Positions 44,241-51,425 of a DNA stretch of 64,000 nt are shown piece after piece. The position numbers were made by a program, and so were the translations under genes. Position 1 is the stretch's first letter. Every line of letters begins with the position of its first letter. The DNA is from Streptomyces sp. NBC_01775 (GTDB lineage: Bacteria; Actinomycetota; Actinomycetes; Streptomycetales; Streptomycetaceae): contig NZ_CP109104.1 in assembly GCF_035917675.1 (NCBI RefSeq), positions 2,170,001 to 2,234,000 of the forward strand, given 5' to 3'. Under the pieces are notes generated by a model. It saw only the letters and a list, made by a program, of their open reading frames with translations, did not search any database and had not been told where the DNA came from.

Positions 44241-44251
44241 CACTGGCCAAG

Positions 44252-44480
44252 ATCAAAGGTAGAAGGCCGTGAAGCTCGAACGCGAGCTGTTCGGGCTCTA
44301 TGTCGTGGGGCAGTTCGCCCACGTCGGCCGCGATCCGCAGGTCGTTGATCAGCAACCGCCGCCCGCGCAGCAGAAAGCGGGCCACCATGTCGTGTACGGG
44401 GCCCTGATGCTGCGCCGTGCGCTGTCTCAGGAGGAGCGGGCCAAGGGCCGGGGCCCCGGCGAGCGCGGCGGGGCTGAGAG
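44252..44480 (-). pseudogene. TetR C-terminal domain, right of the IS605 insertion
   Basis: Minus-strand frame QGPVHDMVARFLLRGRRLLI, ADVGELPHDIEPEQLAFELH and GLLPL runs into the element end. It is the ligand-binding half of a TetR protein. The HTH half is missing too, so the gene was probably already truncated (or was deleted later) next to the NUDIX gene. Confidence 0.7.
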
Positions 44481-44489
44481 GATCGGGCC

Positions 44490-44909
44490 ATGGAGAGCGA
44501 GAGCGCCGCACCCGTGGACGAGGCCGCTGAGCTGGTCGTATCGGCGGCGGCCGTCGTGGTGGACGGCCGGCTCCTGGTCGTCAGCAAGAAGGCGGCCCCC
44601 GATTTCTTCTACCTGCCCGGCGGCAAACCCGAGCCCGGGGAGAGCGCCCGAGAGGCACTGGTGCGGGAGCTGCGCGAGGAGTTGGGCGTCACACCCGTCT
44701 CGGTCACGCCGCTGACGGAGGTCCGCGCGACGGCCGCGCTTGAAGGGGTGCCGATGCGGCTGACGGTCTTCAGCGCCGCGCTGGAGGGTCGTCCCGCTCC
44801 GGCCGCCGAGATCGCGGCGCTGCGCTGGACGGACGGTACGGAAGGGCCGGGCCTCACCCTCGCTCCGGCCGTCCGCAACCACGTCATGCCGCTGCTGCCC
44901 CTCGGCTGA
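44490..44909 (+). CDS. NUDIX hydrolase
   Basis: 139 aa. The NUDIX box is complete: GGKPEPGESAREALVRELRE followed by ELGV (GX5EX7REUXEEXGU). Flanking strands VVSAAAVVVDGRLLVVSKKA and a DFFYLPGGKPE entry point are typical of the MutT/ADP-ribose group. It hydrolyses a nucleoside diphosphate linked to X; the substrate is not predictable. Starts just inside the truncated TetR gene, divergent from it. Confidence 0.92.
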   Translation: MESESAAPVDEAAELVVSAAAVVVDGRLLVVSKKAAPDFFYLPGGKPEPGESAREALVRELREELGVTPVSVTPLTEVRATAALEGVPMRLTVFSAALEGRPAPAAEIAALRWTDGTEGPGLTLAPAVRNHVMPLLPLG

Positions 44910-44950
44910 GGCCGGGGCCGGATCCCGCACCGGGAGCGGATCCCGGCACC

Positions 44951-45026
44951 GTCACCGGAACCGGGAACCGTCACCGGAACCGGGAACCGTCACCGGAACC
45001 GGGAACCGGGAACCGGGACCGGGACC
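44951..45026. repeat. 19-bp tandem repeat downstream of NUDIX
   Basis: Three perfect copies of GTCACCGGAACCGGGAACC followed by partial GGGAACC/GGGACC units, between the convergent NUDIX and PfkB genes. Possibly a slippage-prone terminator region. Confidence 0.85.
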
Positions 45027-45044
45027 GCCCCGGGAGCGTCCCGT

Positions 45045-46007
45045 TCAGCCGCGGGTGGCGGGCAGGCCCAGGTCGGCGGCCCATGGGGGGTTCGCACCGC
45101 GTACAGCCACCACGGCGGCGGCCACCCGCGTCCCGAACGTCAGCGCCTCCTCGACCCGCTCGACGGTCAGCCCGTCCAGCCGTCCGCCCAGCTCGCCCGC
45201 CCTGTAGAGGGCGTGGAGGAAGCCCGCCATGAAGGAGTCGCCGGCTCCCACCGTGTCCACGACCTCGGTGCGCGGGGTCGCCACGCGCACCCGCCTCCCC
45301 CGCAGCGAGGCGAGGACTCCCCCGGCGCCCAAGGTGACGACGACCAGCCCGGCTCCGTCCGCGTGGAAGGCGTCGGCCGCCTCCTCCGGTCCCGCACCCG
45401 GGCGCAGGTGGGCCAAATCGTCGTCGGAGAGCCGCAGGATGTCGGTGGCCGCGCACCAGCGGGGCAGGGCCTCGCGGTAGACAACCGGATCGACCAGCAG
45501 GGGGCGGACGTTGGGGTCGACGGAGACCGTGGCGCGCTCCCGTACGTCCCCCAGCAGCCGTTCGACGGCGGCGCCGCCCGGCTCCCGCACCAGCGCCAGC
45601 GAGCCGGTGTGCAGGCAGGCGACCGGGCCCGCGGAGGCGGCGGCCAGTTCGGCGTCCCGCCACTGCCAGTCGGCGGTGCCCTGGGCGTGGAAGGAGAAGT
45701 CGGCGCTGCCGTCCTCAGCCAGGTCGGCGACACCGAGCGTGCTGGGCTCGGCGGCCTTCACCGCCCGGCTCAGGTCGACGCCGGACGCGTCGAGGTGGGC
45801 GCGGAACAGCCGCCCGAACACATCCTGGGACAGCCGTCCCAGGAAACGGGTGGGCACACCGAGCCGGGCCAGCGCCACGGCCGTGTTGGCCGGGCCGCCG
45901 CCGGGGAAGACCTCCAGGCCGAGCGCCCCTTCGGGTGCGGCGTCCGGTGAGGTGACGAACGCGTCGGCCACGCACTCGCCCAGAACCGCGATAGGACGTT
46001 CGGACAT
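45045..46007 (-). CDS. PfkB-family carbohydrate kinase (fructokinase-like)
   Basis: 320 aa. PfkB signature 1 in FPGGGPANTAVALARLG, a GRLSQDVFGRLFRAHL lid segment, and signature 2 with the anion hole and catalytic Asp in DTVGAGDSFMAGFLHALYRA. The small set of acidic and aromatic residues after WQWRDAEL fits fructokinases. Phosphorylates a sugar with ATP in the cytoplasm. Alone, no sugar transporter nearby. Confidence 0.92.
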   Translation of the reverse strand: MSERPIAVLGECVADAFVTSPDAAPEGALGLEVFPGGGPANTAVALARLGVPTRFLGRLSQDVFGRLFRAHLDASGVDLSRAVKAAEPSTLGVADLAEDGSADFSFHAQGTADWQWRDAELAAASAGPVACLHTGSLALVREPGGAAVERLLGDVRERATVSVDPNVRPLLVDPVVYREALPRWCAATDILRLSDDDLAHLRPGAGPEEAADAFHADGAGLVVVTLGAGGVLASLRGRRVRVATPRTEVVDTVGAGDSFMAGFLHALYRAGELGGRLDGLTVERVEEALTFGTRVAAAVVAVRGANPPWAADLGLPATRG

Positions 46008-46185
46008 GCTGGGGCCCTTCTGTCGTCTCTGTCAGCAACAGGTTTGCTGTCGCGGCCCTTTCGGACCGCGGCCACTCCCGGCTGCGGTCGGTGCCGGCCA
46101 CGAGCAGAAGCAGGAGCAGCTTCCCTCACGCGCCCCGGGCGGCGGAACCCGGGGGCCCTGCGGCGGCCTGGGATTTCGCGGCCTG

Positions 46186-46230
46186 GTGGTCTGCGACCTT
46201 GTGGTCTGCGGACCTGTGGTCTGCGGTCTC
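46186..46230. repeat. 15-bp direct repeat, three copies
   Basis: GTGGTCTGCGACCTT, GTGGTCTGCGGACCT and GTGGTCTGCGGTCTC in tandem, in the 259-bp gap between the PfkB gene and the TetR stop. No gene seen in this gap. Confidence 0.8.
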
Positions 46231-46266
46231 GACGTCCCCGTGGTCCGCAGCCTCGACTTCCCCGCC

Positions 46267-46923
46267 CTAGGGGTCCGCACCCTCGGAATCCAGGTTCTCG
46301 GAATCCGCGCCCTCGGTATCCGGGCCGAGAAGGGCGTCGACGTGCGCGGCGAGGGCGGCCCGCAGCTCGTCCTGGGGCATCCCCAGGCCGTCGACCAGGT
46401 GCGTCACGAGGTCGGCACGGACGGTGGACAGCAGGGCGTGGGCTGTGAAGTCCGGGTGGCTGACCCCGGACACCTGCCGCACCGTCTCGCACAGGGTCTC
46501 GTGCCACCGGACGTAGTGCTCGGCCTGGTAAGGGCTGCTGATCCCGGCGTCCTCGGCGACCGACATCAGGTGCCGGTTCTCGATCTTGAAGCGCAGTACG
46601 GTGTCGAGGAGGGACCGCACCCGCTGCCGCGGCGGGAGGGCGGACCCGGCTGTGTCCCCCTCGCGCCCCCCGTCCCCCGCGTTGCCCTCTTCCCGCACCC
46701 GCTCCAGCAAGGGCTCAAGGCGGGCTCCGATCACGGCGGCGATCAGGCCCGCCCGGTCCCCGAAGCGGCGGAAGAGGGTGCCCTTTCCGACGCCCGCCGC
46801 CGCGGCGACGTCGTCCATGGAGACGCTGTGCGGGTTGCCGCTGCGGGTGAACAGCGCGTCGGCGGCGGCCAGTACGGACTCCCGGTTGCGCAAGGCGTCC
46901 GCGCGCTCCTTGCGCTGGGCCAT
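46267..46923 (-). CDS. TetR-family regulator of the SnoaL/NmrA operon
   Basis: 218 aa. HTH at residues ~14-60 (RESVLAAADALFTRSGNPHS, VSMDDVAAAAGVGKGTLFRR, FGDRAGL). The C-terminal tail is Asp/Glu/Ser-rich (GPDTEGADSENLDSEGADP), unusual but plausible. It is third in the minus-strand run SnoaL, NmrA, TetR, 67 bp after the NmrA gene. The two GGACC-N3-GGTCC sites at the operon promoter are its likely binding sites, giving autoregulation. Confidence 0.88.
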   Translation of the reverse strand: MAQRKERADALRNRESVLAAADALFTRSGNPHSVSMDDVAAAAGVGKGTLFRRFGDRAGLIAAVIGARLEPLLERVREEGNAGDGGREGDTAGSALPPRQRVRSLLDTVLRFKIENRHLMSVAEDAGISSPYQAEHYVRWHETLCETVRQVSGVSHPDFTAHALLSTVRADLVTHLVDGLGMPQDELRAALAAHVDALLGPDTEGADSENLDSEGADP

Positions 46924-46990
46924 GGCTCCTCCTCCGTAGGGTGAGCCCGCCTCGGGCAGGCGGTGCGACGGCTCATGCTAGATGGTGCCC

Positions 46991-47860
46991 TCACCTGCGC
47001 TGACCGGGTATCGGCAGGCGGCCGGGCAGCTCCTTCTCGGCGAACGCGCGGAAGCCGCGCGGCGGCCGTCCGGTGAGGCGCTGGACGGTGTCGGTGGTGC
47101 GGTCCTCGGCACCGTCGGCGATGGCGCGGTCCAGCTGCGCCAGCAGCCCGGCGAACTCCAGCGGGATCTCGGCCGCCAGCCGCTCCCGCATCTGCTCGAA
47201 CGTCAGCTTGTGGTGCACCACCTGGCGCCCCGTGACCTCGGTGACGAGCGCGGCGATGTCGTCGTAGCTCAGCGCCTCCGGGCCCGTGAGGACCAGGTCG
47301 GTGCCGGGGGCCCAGTCGTCGGTGAGGGCGTGCACGGCGACGGCCGCGATGTCGTCCGCGTCCACGAAGCCGACCCGGCCCTCCCCCGTCGCGGTCAGGA
47401 GGACGCCCTCCTCGCGGATGCTGCGGGCGTGGACATGGCTGCCGGTGAAGTTCTGCATGAACCAGGAGGGCCGCAGCACCGCCCACTCGTCGAACAGCCC
47501 CGGCAGCGCCTCGTGCACCTGCCCCGTCGCCGGGCCGCCGGCGGGGATCGCCGAGGAGCTGAGCAGCACGGCCCGGCGCACGCCTGCCGCACGCGCCTGC
47601 CGGAGGAACGGCAGCATGACGGCGGCGGGGTCGGAGGCACCGAGAGGCGGGACGAGGTAGACGCTGTCGGCGCCGTCGAGGGCCTCGGCGAAGGTCGCGG
47701 GCTCGTACCAGTCGAAACGGACCGGCCGCGCACCCTCGACCGGGGTGGCGCCCCGGCTCGCAGCCTTGACCCGGTGGCCCCCGGCGAGCAGCCGCGCGAC
47801 GACCCGGCTGCCGGTGGTGCCGGTGGCTCCGACGACCGAGGTGGCGCGGGTGGCCCTCAT
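46991..47860 (-). CDS. NmrA-like NAD(P)-binding protein
   Basis: 289 aa from the ATG at 47860, overlapping the SnoaL stop by 4 bp. N-terminal SVVGATGTTGSRVVARLLAG, AVLLSSSAIPAG, then RPSWFMQNFTGSHVHARSIR and DADDIAAVAVHALTDD: an atypical SDR of the NmrA/HSCARG group lacking the YxxxK dyad. It may act as a redox sensor or as an ergot-alkaloid EasG-like reductase. Coupled translation suggests that it works with the SnoaL-like protein. Confidence 0.88.
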   Translation of the reverse strand: MRATRATSVVGATGTTGSRVVARLLAGGHRVKAASRGATPVEGARPVRFDWYEPATFAEALDGADSVYLVPPLGASDPAAVMLPFLRQARAAGVRRAVLLSSSAIPAGGPATGQVHEALPGLFDEWAVLRPSWFMQNFTGSHVHARSIREEGVLLTATGEGRVGFVDADDIAAVAVHALTDDWAPGTDLVLTGPEALSYDDIAALVTEVTGRQVVHHKLTFEQMRERLAAEIPLEFAGLLAQLDRAIADGAEDRTTDTVQRLTGRPPRGFRAFAEKELPGRLPIPGQRR

Positions 47861-48294
47861 CGGTTGCTCCCGGTGAAGTCGGTGGCGGGTTCCTGGAGGG
47901 CGAGGGGGTTCCAGTAGTCGCGGTAGGAGGCGATCCGCCCGTCCCTGACCGTGACCACGGCGATGTACGTCATGTCGAAGGGCCCATCGGTCTTCACCAG
48001 CCGCCCCACGCCGCGCATCTCGACCACGATGGTCCCGGGCTCGGTGGTCCGGTGGATCTCCAGGGACGGGAAGTCGTGGAGGTCGATGTGGTCGGGGTAG
48101 TGGCGCATGTACGCGGCGATCTCCACCTTGCCCTCCAGCCGGGCGGGCCAGCCCTCGGGGGCGAAGGGGAACTCGAAGACGGCGCTCTCGTCGAAGAGTT
48201 CCAGCCACGCGGGAATGTCCTTCTCCAGCAGCAGCCGCAGACTGTGCCGGTACAGCTCCTCGGGCGTGGTGGGGGTGGTTGTCGTGGCGGTCAT
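47857..48294 (-). CDS. SnoaL-like (NTF2-fold) protein
   Basis: 145 aa. LYRHSLRLLLEKDIPAWLEL, FEFPFAPEGWPARLEGKVEI, MRHYPDHIDLHD and VRDGRIASYRDYWNPLAL make up the cone-shaped alpha+beta barrel of the SnoaL/NTF2 superfamily (cyclases, isomerases and stress proteins). First gene of the operon whose promoter contains the TetR operators. Substrate unknown. Confidence 0.88.
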   Translation of the reverse strand: MTATTTTPTTPEELYRHSLRLLLEKDIPAWLELFDESAVFEFPFAPEGWPARLEGKVEIAAYMRHYPDHIDLHDFPSLEIHRTTEPGTIVVEMRGVGRLVKTDGPFDMTYIAVVTVRDGRIASYRDYWNPLALQEPATDFTGSNR

Positions 48295-48326
48295 GAAGCG
48301 TTCCGTTCCGCTCGGGTCAACTGAAT

Positions 48327-48380
48327 CGGACCGGCGGTCCGCATAGCCTTCACTATACGGACCACCGGTCCGTTTAACAA
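48327..48380 (-). promoter_or_regulatory. Operon promoter with TetR operator in the spacer
   Basis: Read on the minus strand: -35 TTGTTA (48380-48375), 17-bp spacer containing ACGGACCGGTGGTCCGT, then -10 TATAGT (48357-48352). The spacer is a palindrome (48357-48373) of GGACC-N3-GGTCC type. A second copy, CGGACCGGCGGTCCG (48327-48341), lies just downstream. A repressor bound here would block polymerase directly. Confidence 0.85.
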
Positions 48381-48450
48381 TGGGAGACCCCCTCCGGGCA
48401 CGAAAGGGCAGGTCAGCGCGGAGATGTTACGACGGGCCGAGGCGTACGGG

Positions 48451-50130
48451 TCAGCGCCGGAGCTTGGGCAGTTTGCGGAGTTCGGGGACGCGCAGGAGCC
48501 GGCCCAGCAGCAGGTAGACGACGGCGAGGACCACGAGACCGGCGGCCAGGGAGAGGGCGGAGGCGAGGGTGCCGGCCCCCTGCTGGCCGGTCAGCGCGTG
48601 GGACGTCGCCCAGGCCGCGGCTCCCGCGAGCGTGGCGGCGGCGACCAGGCGGGCGTAGGCGGAAACCAGTCCGCCCGTGGGGTCGAGGGGGCCGGCGAGG
48701 CGACGGCGCAGCAGCCAGGCGGTGAGCGCGAATCCGGCCGCGTAGGAGAGCGTGTACCCGGCGGCCATGCCGGTGACCGACCAGCGTGCGGGCAGCAGCA
48801 GATGGCACGCGGTGGCCAGCGCGATGTTGACCGCCGCGATGAAGGACGCCATCCAGAAGGGCGTTCGGGTGTCCTGGAAGGCGTAGAAGCCGCGCAGCAA
48901 CAGATACTGCGCCGAGAACGGGATGAGCCCCGGCCCGAACGCCTGGAGCATCTGCCCGAGGGGCCGCGCCGACTCCGCGTCGGCGGCCCCGTGCGCGAAC
49001 AGCAGGGCGGCGATCTGCGGGCCGAGCGCGGCGAACAGGAGCGCGGTCGGCACGATCACGACGCCGCTCACCCGCAGCGCCCGCGTCAGATCGGCCCGCA
49101 GGTCGGTGAGCCTGCCCTCGGCGACCGCCCGGCTCATGCGCGGCAGCAGCGCGGTGACCAGGGAGACGGTGACGATGGACTGCGGCAGCATCCAGATGGT
49201 CTGCGCGTAGGTGTACGCGGAGTACCCCGCTCCGGCGTGCGGGAGCTTCTGGTCGGCGGCGTTGGCGTAGTTGGTGACGAAGGTCAGCGAGACCTGGGTG
49301 GCCAGCACGAACAGCAGCGTCCACTTCGCGGCGTGGACGCTGCTGCCCAGCCCGGTGCCGCGCCAGTCGAAGCGCGGCCGGAAGCGGAACCCGGCGGCCC
49401 GTACGAACGGGACCAGCGCGAGCGCCTGGAGCGCGATGCCGCCGGTGGTGCCGAGGCCCAGGAGCCGCACCTGAGTGGCGGTGATCTCCGCGACCCCGTC
49501 GGGGACGGTCATCATGCCGAGGTAGGCCCCGAACATCGCGATCAGGACGGCGTTGTTGAGCACCGGCGTCCACATCATCGCGCCGAACTTCTCGCGCGCG
49601 TTGAGGACTTGGCCGAGCATGCCGAACATCCCGTAGAAGAAGATCTGCGGCAGCAGGAAGCGGGCGAAGACGACGGTCAGCTCGTACGCCTCGTGCTGCG
49701 CGGGCGTGTCGCGCATGTAGAGGCTCACGATCTGCGGCGCCGCCCACACGGCCAGGGCCGTCCCGACGGCGAGCACACACAGCACGAGGGTCACGAGCCG
49801 CTGCTCGTACGCCTTGCCGCCGTCCGGCTGCGTGGCCCGCGCGCTGACCAGCTGCGGCACCAGCACGGCGTTGAGCGCGCCGCCGATCAGCAGCGTGTAG
49901 AGGCTGGTGGGCACGGTGTTGGCCGTGTTGTACGTGCTCGCCAGCAGGCCGGTGCCGAGGGCCGCCGCCTGGAGCACGTTGCGGATCAGCCCGGTGGCCC
50001 GCGACACGACGGTGCCCACGGCCATGAGCAGCGAGGACCGCGCGAGCCCTCCCCCGCCCCGCTGCCGCGCCTCTCCGCCCGGCCTCTCGTCGTTCCCGGG
50101 CCCCGTCTTGACGCTCGTCCCCTCCACCAT
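48451..50130 (-). CDS. murJ: MurJ/MviN-family lipid II flippase paralogue
   Basis: 559 aa. A charged Gly/Arg-rich N-terminus precedes fourteen membrane segments. SLLMAVGTVVSRATGLIRNV, TANTVPTSLYTLLIGGALNA, LPQIFFYGMFGMLGQVLNAR and LLRGFYAFQDTRTPFWMASF are MurJ hallmarks. In other Streptomyces an essential murJ with a long cytoplasmic C-terminus lies near trxA/parA; this shorter, lone copy is probably an accessory flippase for a different stage or lipid-linked substrate. No partner gene nearby identifies its role. Confidence 0.9.
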   Translation of the reverse strand: MVEGTSVKTGPGNDERPGGEARQRGGGGLARSSLLMAVGTVVSRATGLIRNVLQAAALGTGLLASTYNTANTVPTSLYTLLIGGALNAVLVPQLVSARATQPDGGKAYEQRLVTLVLCVLAVGTALAVWAAPQIVSLYMRDTPAQHEAYELTVVFARFLLPQIFFYGMFGMLGQVLNAREKFGAMMWTPVLNNAVLIAMFGAYLGMMTVPDGVAEITATQVRLLGLGTTGGIALQALALVPFVRAAGFRFRPRFDWRGTGLGSSVHAAKWTLLFVLATQVSLTFVTNYANAADQKLPHAGAGYSAYTYAQTIWMLPQSIVTVSLVTALLPRMSRAVAEGRLTDLRADLTRALRVSGVVIVPTALLFAALGPQIAALLFAHGAADAESARPLGQMLQAFGPGLIPFSAQYLLLRGFYAFQDTRTPFWMASFIAAVNIALATACHLLLPARWSVTGMAAGYTLSYAAGFALTAWLLRRRLAGPLDPTGGLVSAYARLVAAATLAGAAAWATSHALTGQQGAGTLASALSLAAGLVVLAVVYLLLGRLLRVPELRKLPKLRR

Positions 50131-50179
50131 CGGGCCAATCTATGGCGTGGGGATCACGATGTGTGAATTGACGACGACG

Positions 50180-50202
50180 CTTGACTTGAACTTCACTTCA
50201 AG
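50180..50202 (+). promoter_or_regulatory. MerR-type palindrome and -35 upstream of the esterase homologue
   Basis: TTGACT overlaps the palindrome ACTTGAAcTTcACTTCAAGT (50183-50202), which would occupy the spacer of a MerR-controlled promoter. The gene starts 46 bp downstream. No MerR gene lies in the window. Confidence 0.55.
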
Positions 50203-50247
50203 TACCAAGCTGGCTCCCGGTTCATCAGCGGACGAAGGGAGCACACC

Positions 50248-51309
50248 GTGTCCGAGGCAGAGGCCAAAACCGAGGCCAAAACCGAGTCCGGAACGGCGTC
50301 CGGAACGGCGTCCGGAACGGCGTCCGAACCGATGACGGGGCCGGTGGAGCGGTGGATCGCCGCCCATGCCCGCCCGCTCGAAGTCTCGGACGCACAGGGG
50401 CCGTTGGACGATCTGCGCCCCCTGCTCGACCTGGCCGCCGGGGCTCGGATCGTCGCGCTCGGCGCCTCGACGCGGCAGTCGCACGAACTGTCGGTCGCCG
50501 CCCACCGGATGGTGCGGATTCTGGTGGAGGAGGGGGGATTCCGCTCCGTCTCCCTGGAGGGTGACGAGCCGGAACGGGTCGGCCTCGACACCTACATCAG
50601 CACCGGCGCCGGGGACCCCCGGGCAATGCTGGCCGAGGCGCGGTCCTTCTGGCGCACGGAGGAGATCCTGGGCCTCGTCCACTGGATGCGGTCCTACAAC
50701 GCGCGCCACCCCGAGGACCCGGTGCGGTTCGCCCGGACCCCGCCTGTCACGACCGCCGAGGGGCTGGCCGGGATCGAACGGGGGCTGGCCGAGGGCATCG
50801 TCCAGTGGGAGGAGCGCAGCGGCGACCGGATCGTCCACTGGGGCGGCTTCGCGCACACCGCCGTCGGCCACCCCCGCACCGTCGCCCCGACGCCGCCGGA
50901 CTCGCCGCCGCTCACGCACCGCAACGCGGGCAGCTTCCTGCGCGAGCGCTTCGGGGAGGGGTACGTCTCGGTGGGCCTGACCTTCCACCACGGCCACCTC
51001 CTCGGCCTCCCCCACTCCGCCCCCACCCGGCCTCCCTACGGCGCCCCCACCCCGCCACCGGAGTTCGCCGAGACGGTGCTCGGCGGCGCCGGACCGGGGG
51101 CCTACCTGCTGGACCTGCGGGACGGAGCGGGGGCCGCCGCACCGGAGCCCGTACGGACCTGGCTGGACTCCCCCACCAGGACCCGGCTGGTCGGCCCGGC
51201 CTACGACCCGGCGGACGACGCCGCGCACCACCTGTCCGGGGGCGCGCTCACCGACTGGTTCGACGCGCTGGCGCACGTACGGGAGGTGACCGCGGCCCGG
51301 CCGCTCTGA
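50248..51309 (+). CDS. Erythromycin esterase-family protein with altered active site
   Basis: 353 aa, GTG start. A low-complexity N-terminus (SGTASGTASGTASEP) precedes the core: IVALGASTRQSHELSVAAHR, ILVEEGGFRSVSLEGDEPE, VHWMRSYNARHPEDPVRF, then IVHWGGFAHTAVG. In active Ere-type esterases the first block is GExTHGxHE with a metal/catalytic Glu and His. Here both are replaced (GASTRQSHE). The later conserved Glu (SLEGD) remains. The protein is probably not a macrolide esterase and may be a non-hydrolytic relative. Confidence 0.8.
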   Translation: MSEAEAKTEAKTESGTASGTASGTASEPMTGPVERWIAAHARPLEVSDAQGPLDDLRPLLDLAAGARIVALGASTRQSHELSVAAHRMVRILVEEGGFRSVSLEGDEPERVGLDTYISTGAGDPRAMLAEARSFWRTEEILGLVHWMRSYNARHPEDPVRFARTPPVTTAEGLAGIERGLAEGIVQWEERSGDRIVHWGGFAHTAVGHPRTVAPTPPDSPPLTHRNAGSFLRERFGEGYVSVGLTFHHGHLLGLPHSAPTRPPYGAPTPPPEFAETVLGGAGPGAYLLDLRDGAGAAAPEPVRTWLDSPTRTRLVGPAYDPADDAAHHLSGGALTDWFDALAHVREVTAARPL

Positions 51310-51425
51310 TGCGCTGCCCGTCACGTCCCGGCCCCGGAGAAGGGGCAGAAGGCGGGATCGGGCTCGACGGGCGGCGGCTCGGGCGGACGACGGCTCGGGC
51401 GATGGCGGCTCGGGCGGCGGCGAGG

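Larger units (their letters stand above)
42316..44251. mobile_element. IS200/IS605-family element with divergent tnpA and tnpB
   Basis: Ends are inferred by reconstructing the interrupted TetR frame: removing 42316-44251 joins TTGAT to GGCCCTC in frame. Read on the minus strand, the left end follows TTGAT (44252-44256), the target pentamer also used by ISDra2, and the right end is just past the tnpB stop. Subterminal hairpins are present: CTCCCCCG-TAAA-CGGGGGAG at 44221-44240, and CCCTTC/GAAGGG at 42333-42354. No target duplication is seen, as expected for a Y1 HUH single-strand transposon. tnpA is intact; tnpB has one frameshift. Confidence 0.8.

Noticed and set aside
44951..45026. 19-bp repeats as a CRISPR or iteron array
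   Set aside because: Copies are head to tail with no spacer and lie between convergent genes; no rep or cas gene nearby.
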